Shown here: piece by piece, positions 47,701-64,000 of the stretch
Layout: each line of letters begins with the position of its first letter
How positions within the stretch are numbered: the stretch's first letter is position 1
Source of the DNA: Cristatella mucedo
Taxonomy: Eukaryota; Bryozoa; Phylactolaemata; Cristatellidae
Reading direction: 5' to 3'
Length of the DNA: 64,000 nt
Assembly: GCA_009760855.2 (NCBI GenBank)
Contig: WPIO01000011.1
Location: 541,501 to 605,500, forward strand
Notes under the pieces: generated by a model
What the model saw: the letters and a program-made list of their open reading frames with translations, nothing else
Told to the model about the DNA's origin: nothing
The model's database searches: none
Made by a program: the position numbers and the translations under genes

Positions 47701-49684
47701 TGAGCAATTTTCCAGACGACCTCTCGTTCTGTAATACTCCAAGGACTGAGTGCCACGTGTTTTAATTAGTAAGATACCTGCATTTAAGAGAGGCGGCCAA
47801 GCAGAGCAGCTTCGCAGCAGCAGAATCTGGAAGTTTTAAGCAACCGGTGGACTTCTGTTTGCTCAAGTCCTGCCGGGTCTTACTACGCCGGCAACTCGCC
47901 AGGCAGAGGCCCAGTTGTTTTGTGACCCTACTTTATCGAAACGCTGCTTCCAACCGCACTAGAGGATAACAGCGATTTTCATAGCACCTCTATTAGTCTA
48001 GCACTCCGATGTGACTGGAATTTGACGGCTTGATAAAGCTGTTGCAATTACGCGTTACTTTAAAATGTTGAAAACAATATACAAGCGTTCAGTGCAATCT
48101 CGGTTGCTACGGCAGCAATAAGCAAATGGCCCAAGCTTCCTTAACGACCCTGCTGTCACGTGCTCGTTTAGGTTCGGCTGCTGGAGGATGCCTGGACCGA
48201 CCTATTCTTGATAGGCCTCTCGCAGTGGAGGATTTCGCTGGATGCCAGAGCTTTGCTTCGGGACTCGAAGGACTACCAGACGGCAAGCGAGATGGGGAAG
48301 CTGTTAGCTGTGACCACGAGAATGTCGATGCACGAGATGGACGCCACCGAATATGCCTGCCTTAAAGCCATATCCATTTTCAAGCCAAGTACGTCGAGTG
48401 CTCCTCACATGACCTGACGGTTGGCACAGCTGCTTAGTAGTAATCTAATGTGATGTATATCTGTCGGTAACTCCGCGAATCTGCTAATACTAAGTGGGCA
48501 ATGGACCCGATGAGGCGAGGTTGCATATACAATCAATCGCGACCAATCCTCAAAAGTATTTCGGCAGCTATGTGGTTGATACTCCGTTCGGGTAATAAGA
48601 TGAATTTTTAGGATGGGGACATACTAGAGTTTCGTGCACCATGTGAAAATACAAACAGACCAAAAACAAGCAAGCATGCTGTAGGGATTAATTTTAGTCG
48701 CACAGCCAGGGCTCTTTATGACTGTCATTCTTTTTGCCAGGAATGGATGATACGAACTTCTTTCTACTGCAGCACATTTCACAAGCCCGAATCTTACTGA
48801 AAATGTTGGCTACTGATTGACGTTGGCCGAACACCCAGCCTCAGCAACCTGTCGCTATCGCTCTATAATTGCTCTATGGGCCCCAAAGCAGGCGACTGGC
48901 TTGGCCACTGCATCAGCACCTCACAAGGATTCGTCAAAAAGTACTTCACTGACCTAGTAGCATGCTTAGGGTCGTTATCTTGCTGCCAAATATATCGAAC
49001 CCCAAGTATTTGAGCTTTGAAATCTAACTTTCTTGACCATCAGCAACTTACGCGATGCATTTGCTATCCGGTATAGTGCTGGTGCAGTGGTATACCCAGT
49101 CGAATAGTTCCAACCCATTAAATGTTAATGGGCGATTTCGAAGGCAGCTGAGGCAGGGAGTTTGGCTCACATCACTAGCCGCCCTGTTCAGTAAGATGCA
49201 GGCTCTGTGGAATCTGCTGTAGCAGAAGTGAAAGAAGCTTGTGGCCTCTACACATGGCCAAATAAGTGAGGTCGTAAAAATCGTGGCCGTACGACTCACA
49301 CTAAGCCCACACATACCAGCAGCATAACTGTTTTTGGTATTATTACTAGCTTTACTGATCACTGCCAAACATAATTCTGCTAGTGCACAGTTCTGATCAT
49401 GACTGGCTAACTTTTGTTTTTTAGCATGCAGAAACCTCATCGATCCGGTTACAATTGAACGATTGCAGGATCAGTCTCAGTACTTACTTAGCGAGTATTT
49501 ACGAAGTCAGAAGCCCAGGGAGACACTGCGGTTCGGGAGGCTTCTACTGCTACTAACCACGATGAGGGATATACGATGTGAATCTGTAAAGACAGCCTTT
49601 TTCCGCGATATGTCAGCTGAGATACCGATCGACCGCATACTTGGCGAGGCTTACCAAGGTGACACTTTTATGAGACCTGCATAA
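35624..49684 (+). CDS. NR2E nuclear receptor (tailless/dissatisfaction-like), complete
   Basis: Join 35624-35726, 38803-38883, 42151-42312, 43029-43405, 48172-48388, 49425-49684: exactly 1200 nt, 399 residues, all phases closing. It is a nuclear DNA-binding transcription factor of the TLX/tailless group, which in other animals acts in brain and eye progenitors. A Gln-rich N-terminus precedes zinc finger 1 (Cys43, 46, 60, 63) and P-box CDGCSG. Finger 2 uses Cys79, 89, 99 and 102, followed by the NR2E signature AVQHERGPR. The nine-residue Cys79-Cys89 spacing resembles fly dissatisfaction (from memory), while CKVCRD resembles tailless. The ligand-binding domain includes [17 protein letters not shown] and ends [10 protein letters not shown]. 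Length is close to vertebrate NR2E1 (about 385). The start ATG has Kozak gaaATGG. Confidence 0.93.
36827..36985 (+). repeat. (TG)n / TGTGTC minisatellite-like tract
   Basis: TG repeats with regular TCTG interruptions in NR2E intron 1. Open frames within are artefacts. Confidence 0.95.
37346..37640 (-). mobile_element. Old LINE-A/C 3' fragment
   Basis: (ATA)n-like tail, 'gcgtcctaagagaactgaatctcttttgttgcac' (decayed reversed hairpin) and 3' UTR-like sequence. In NR2E intron 1. Confidence 0.6.
38125..38285 (+). mobile_element. LINE-A C-terminal coding fragment
   Basis: Encodes [21 protein letters not shown] then DLTTFKK, the LINE-A C-terminus, and stops at 'gtatttagcggg'. No hairpin. Confidence 0.85.
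38590..38740 (-). mobile_element. SINE-S copy next to NR2E exon 2
   Basis: A9 run, 'gctagctgattcaacagcc', the body 'agcctttacagctatgacc', palindrome region and 'aggaatcgaacccacgacctcg' (B box reversed). Its head is truncated or diverged. It ends about 60 bp before the splice acceptor. Confidence 0.85.
38803..38883 (+). CDS. NR2E exon 2: zinc finger 1
   Basis: Acceptor gtgcttgtag, donor GTGAGT. It encodes [11 protein letters not shown] through FTCDG, the first finger, with the Gly codon of the P-box split by the intron. A SINE-S copy ends about 50 bp upstream. Confidence 0.95.
39210..39530 (-). mobile_element. LINE-B 3' fragment, GC-enriched
   Basis: Reversed LINE-B end (gttacgcaggagaattt... 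gcgtactcagagc) in NR2E intron 2. It carries many A/T-to-G/C changes compared with other copies. Confidence 0.75.
40160..40200 (+). repeat. (GT)n(GC)n short repeat
   Basis: Alternating purine-pyrimidine tract of GT then CG units, potentially Z-DNA-forming. Confidence 0.85.
40228..40586 (+). mobile_element. LINE-A 3' end
   Basis: C-terminal codons, 3' UTR, altered hairpin (aaagcatc/gatcacttt) and (ATT)n, in NR2E intron 2. Confidence 0.88.
40785..41000 (+). mobile_element. LINE-A 3' UTR fragment
   Basis: Starts at 'gtgcttatgcgtgctgacac' and ends past a partly decayed hairpin. Confidence 0.85.
41678..41701 (+). repeat. (TA)n microsatellite
   Basis: Eleven or twelve TA units following a decayed hairpin-like 'agagattatgttctctttt' at 41645. 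Confidence 0.9.
41826..41905 (+). mobile_element. LINE-A terminal hairpin and (ATT)n only
   Basis: About 80 bp: aaagcgcc...ggcgctttatcaagtgca and (ATT)8. An extreme 5' truncation, 245 bp before NR2E exon 3. Confidence 0.88.
42151..42312 (+). CDS. NR2E exon 3: P-box to end of zinc finger 2
   Basis: Acceptor ccgctcttag, donor GTAGGG. It encodes [10 protein letters not shown], the long D-box and [15 protein letters not shown], ending at MNKE. This is the most conserved part of the receptor. Confidence 0.96.
42462..42642 (-). mobile_element. SINE-S, full-looking copy
   Basis: A9 run, 'tcctagctgattaaacagcc', body hairpins (agcctttacggct; ggcgataaaggatcgcc), reversed B box 'ggaatcgaacccacgac' and reversed A-box region to 'gtgccatcacggctcacc'. 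In NR2E intron 3. Confidence 0.9.
43029..43405 (+). CDS. NR2E exon 4: C-terminal extension, hinge and start of LBD
   Basis: Acceptor ctctccctgcag, donor GTAGGT (phase 0). It starts with [12 protein letters not shown], runs through a Ser/Ala-rich hinge, then LBD helices ([23 protein letters not shown]). Confidence 0.93.
43570..44330 (-). mobile_element. LINE-C, old copy
   Basis: Matches 59550-59820 over its 3' UTR (gcatgcactgaatc, aggaacaaaaaag). Further in, the minus strand has [18 protein letters not shown], a decayed [13 protein letters not shown]-type RT C-terminus. In NR2E intron 4. Confidence 0.7.
44510..44700 (+). repeat. Unclassified dispersed repeat, copy 1
   Basis: Shares 'cagcagcagccaatcaaa', 'gaactacagctgcat' and 'gcaagtcacat' blocks with 46200-46390, same orientation. 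Family unknown. Confidence 0.65.
46200..46390 (+). repeat. Unclassified dispersed repeat, copy 2
   Basis: Second copy of the 44510-44700 unit (cagcggcagccaatcaaatg, gcaccc aagccacat). Both lie in NR2E intron 4. Confidence 0.65.
46605..46770 (+). mobile_element. tRNA-headed SINE of a second type
   Basis: 'tcagtggctcagtcggtcgagcac' (A box) and 'ctttgggatcgctccc' (B box) followed by about 90 bp of unrelated body. Confidence 0.65.
46771..48171. other. NR2E intron 4, unassigned part
   Basis: Open frames at 47386-47583 and 47580-47765 have no recognised family features; otherwise empty. Confidence 0.5.
48172..48388 (+). CDS. NR2E exon 5: LBD core
   Basis: Acceptor gctcgtttag, donor GTACGT. It encodes [17 protein letters not shown], then [15 protein letters not shown], both diagnostic of NR2E1-like LBDs. 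The exon lies 4.8 kb after exon 4. Confidence 0.93.
48389..49424. other. NR2E intron 5, no internal feature
   Basis: GTACGT donor to ttttttag acceptor; unique-looking sequence with no repeat detected. Confidence 0.7.
49425..49684 (+). CDS. NR2E exon 6: LBD C-terminus and stop
   Basis: Acceptor ttttgttttttag. It encodes helix 10/11 ([14 protein letters not shown]) and the terminal AF-2 region ([11 protein letters not shown]), with TAA at 49682-49684. Confidence 0.92.
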
Positions 49685-49923
49685 CATCGGCAGCCACGAA
49701 AATTGCCAAAAACTCTTCATCCATTAAAGTGGTAAGCTGTACGGCGATGCTTGATGCATACATTATCTGATCAAGCAGTCAATGCTGTGTGAGCACAGAT
49801 ATACCACACAGATGGCCAAGCCTCAGATGCAGAGAAACAGGCCATGGTCATCAATTATATTCAAAACAGACATTGCACAAAATTTCTACATGACACAGCA
49901 ATAGCCGTACACTAACAATGGGT
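49685..49923. other. Tail-to-tail gap between NR2E and NSUN5
   Basis: The two stop codons are 239 bp apart on opposite strands, so mature 3' UTRs probably overlap. It contains one + strand ATTAAA and no obvious minus strand AATAAA; a weak minus AATATA lies at 49856-49861. Confidence 0.8.
49723..49728 (+). promoter_or_regulatory. Candidate poly(A) signal ATTAAA for NR2E
   Basis: ATTAAA lies 39 bp after the NR2E stop and inside the 239-bp gap to the NSUN5 stop. It would give a very short 3' UTR. Confidence 0.4.
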
Positions 49924-62746
<12,823 letters not shown>

Positions 62747-62809
62747 CTTCAGAATTAACAGCAGTGGCGGGCTTTATTATTTAATAATAACAATAATACA
62801 TTAAGTCTC

Positions 62810-63864
62810 GGTGTCTGTACTAGGATGCCTTTATTAAGAGATCACGATTCCGATTCGAAATCACGACTAGGCATCCATCAGCCCGAGGAACGACGTGAAG
62901 ACCCAGCTGCGGCAAATCGAGACAAAGTAAGCAAGACAGTGGTCGGCTAAGAATCGCAGCAGCAGCAGCTACAAGAAGTAGCCCCCAAGTCAGAAATAAG
63001 TAAAGGCGATGCAATGGCAGACTTTCATATCCAACAGCTGACACGGGCCCCAAGGCATGACTATCTGCTGAGGCCTAGTCAAATCTCGAGTTACAGTCAC
63101 GACTACAGGAACGACTGACTGAACACAGAAACTAAAAGATGAGAGGCTACACCGGAGGGTTTGCTGCTCAGTGACAAAGCCAAAGTGCAACTGACCTACC
63201 AGACAGCTGGACAAAAAAAAATCCTAACCAACAAAGCAGCCGAGGTCCGAGCCCACAAATTGTGACATTCAACAACGTCATCGCTCATTACTAAGTCAAC
63301 ACAGAATGAAAGCACGTGCGGCAAGACATTCAGAATGTAAATGACCACACAAAAATTAACACTAAATGGCTTCTGCAACTTGTGCACCACCAGTGCATAG
63401 AAACCGAGTTCTGGACAACAGGAAGGCCGGTTTGTAGTGACAGTGGAATTGCTGACCGTTTTTGGACAAATGAGCTGGGTTCTAGGTCTTTTCACCAGAT
63501 ACATGAAACAGCACGACAATCAGTGGCTAAACGAGCTGTGCAGTTGGCAGCTTTCTTCCCAAAAATACCCGAGAAACCACAACACACACGTGCCAGAGTG
63601 GCACGTACATCAAAAGCAGAAGCACAGAGACGCTGCTGCACTCTCGCTAACAAAAAGCATGCTATAGTAACCCAAGATCGGTGCACAGCAACCCAAGCTC
63701 TGCAGTAACCCAAGAGTATTCCAAGGATGGCATGATAGTCCCTCCTACTGGTCACGAGCTGGGTGGCCTACATACAGGTGCTCGTGGAATCCAACTTTCC
63801 AACTTTTCCAGTTCAGAGGAGGCTAGCATCTTCTTGTCGAGCGCCTGCGTGTCAGGAACAATAA
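62810..63864. other. Region upstream of the first visible NSUN5 exon
   Basis: The missing first exon could be here or beyond the window. No convincing coding match; a shrunken SINE-S (T-run end joined to the B-box region) lies at 63216-63262, minus. Confidence 0.5.
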
Positions 63865-64000
63865 TGACAAGTAATACTAATAATAATAATGATAATAATG
63901 CACTTGATAGAGCGCCATCAGAGTACTCATTTTCTTTCTAGGCGCTTTACATTTGCTGCAAAGGGAAACGCGATTGAATGGTAAGTAATATCACGCTTGA
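63865..64000 (-). mobile_element. LINE-A 3' end running off the window
   Basis: (TAA)n, reversed hairpin and 3' UTR up to the last base. Confidence 0.85.

Noticed and set aside
47386-47765. Two consecutive + strand open frames in NR2E intron 4
   Set aside because: No domain, no clear splice sites; composition like the surrounding intron.

Overview
This window is metazoan nuclear DNA, almost certainly from an invertebrate. It holds three recognisable intron-rich protein genes embedded in dense repeats. No rRNA, CRISPR array, bacterial operon or viral genome is visible. I resolved the genes by joining conserved protein segments across GT...AG (once GC...AG) introns and checking that every phase closes. 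I cannot name the species. The NR2E receptor mixes features I associate with the fly genes tailless and dissatisfaction, which argues against a vertebrate.

Left part (about 2.2-16.1 kb, + strand): the 3' seven exons of a single-pass immunoglobulin-superfamily receptor, with two Ig domains, a transmembrane helix and a tyrosine-bearing tail. The signal-peptide exon was not found. Its introns are filled with 5'-truncated LINE copies.

Middle (16.1-35.6 kb): a repeat-dominated interval. It includes the best preserved LINE reverse transcriptase (24.5-26.3 kb), nested insertions, long TA, TC and TG arrays and a 15-bp tandem repeat. A small cysteine-rich open segment on the minus strand near 32.0-32.5 kb may belong to an unknown secreted-protein gene.

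Right part: a CpG-rich region leads into a complete NR2E nuclear receptor gene on the + strand (six exons, 35624-49684, 399 residues). It converges tail-to-tail, with a 239-bp gap, on an NSUN5-type rRNA m5C methyltransferase gene on the minus strand (eight visible exons, 62746 down to 49924; the first exon is not found). The first visible NSUN5 intron carries a (CAG)22 array (CUG in the transcript), several SINEs and LINE fragments.

Repeats: I use provisional names. LINE-A has a 3' hairpin followed by (ATT)n. LINE-B ends in (ATTAC)n. LINE-C is older and shares the hairpin. All three look like CR1/L2-group non-LTR elements. SINE-S has a tRNA-like head, a palindromic body and, unusually, a T-run at its 3' end. 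A few other tRNA-headed SINEs are present. Boundaries of repeats were judged by eye against other copies in the window and may be off by tens of bases.
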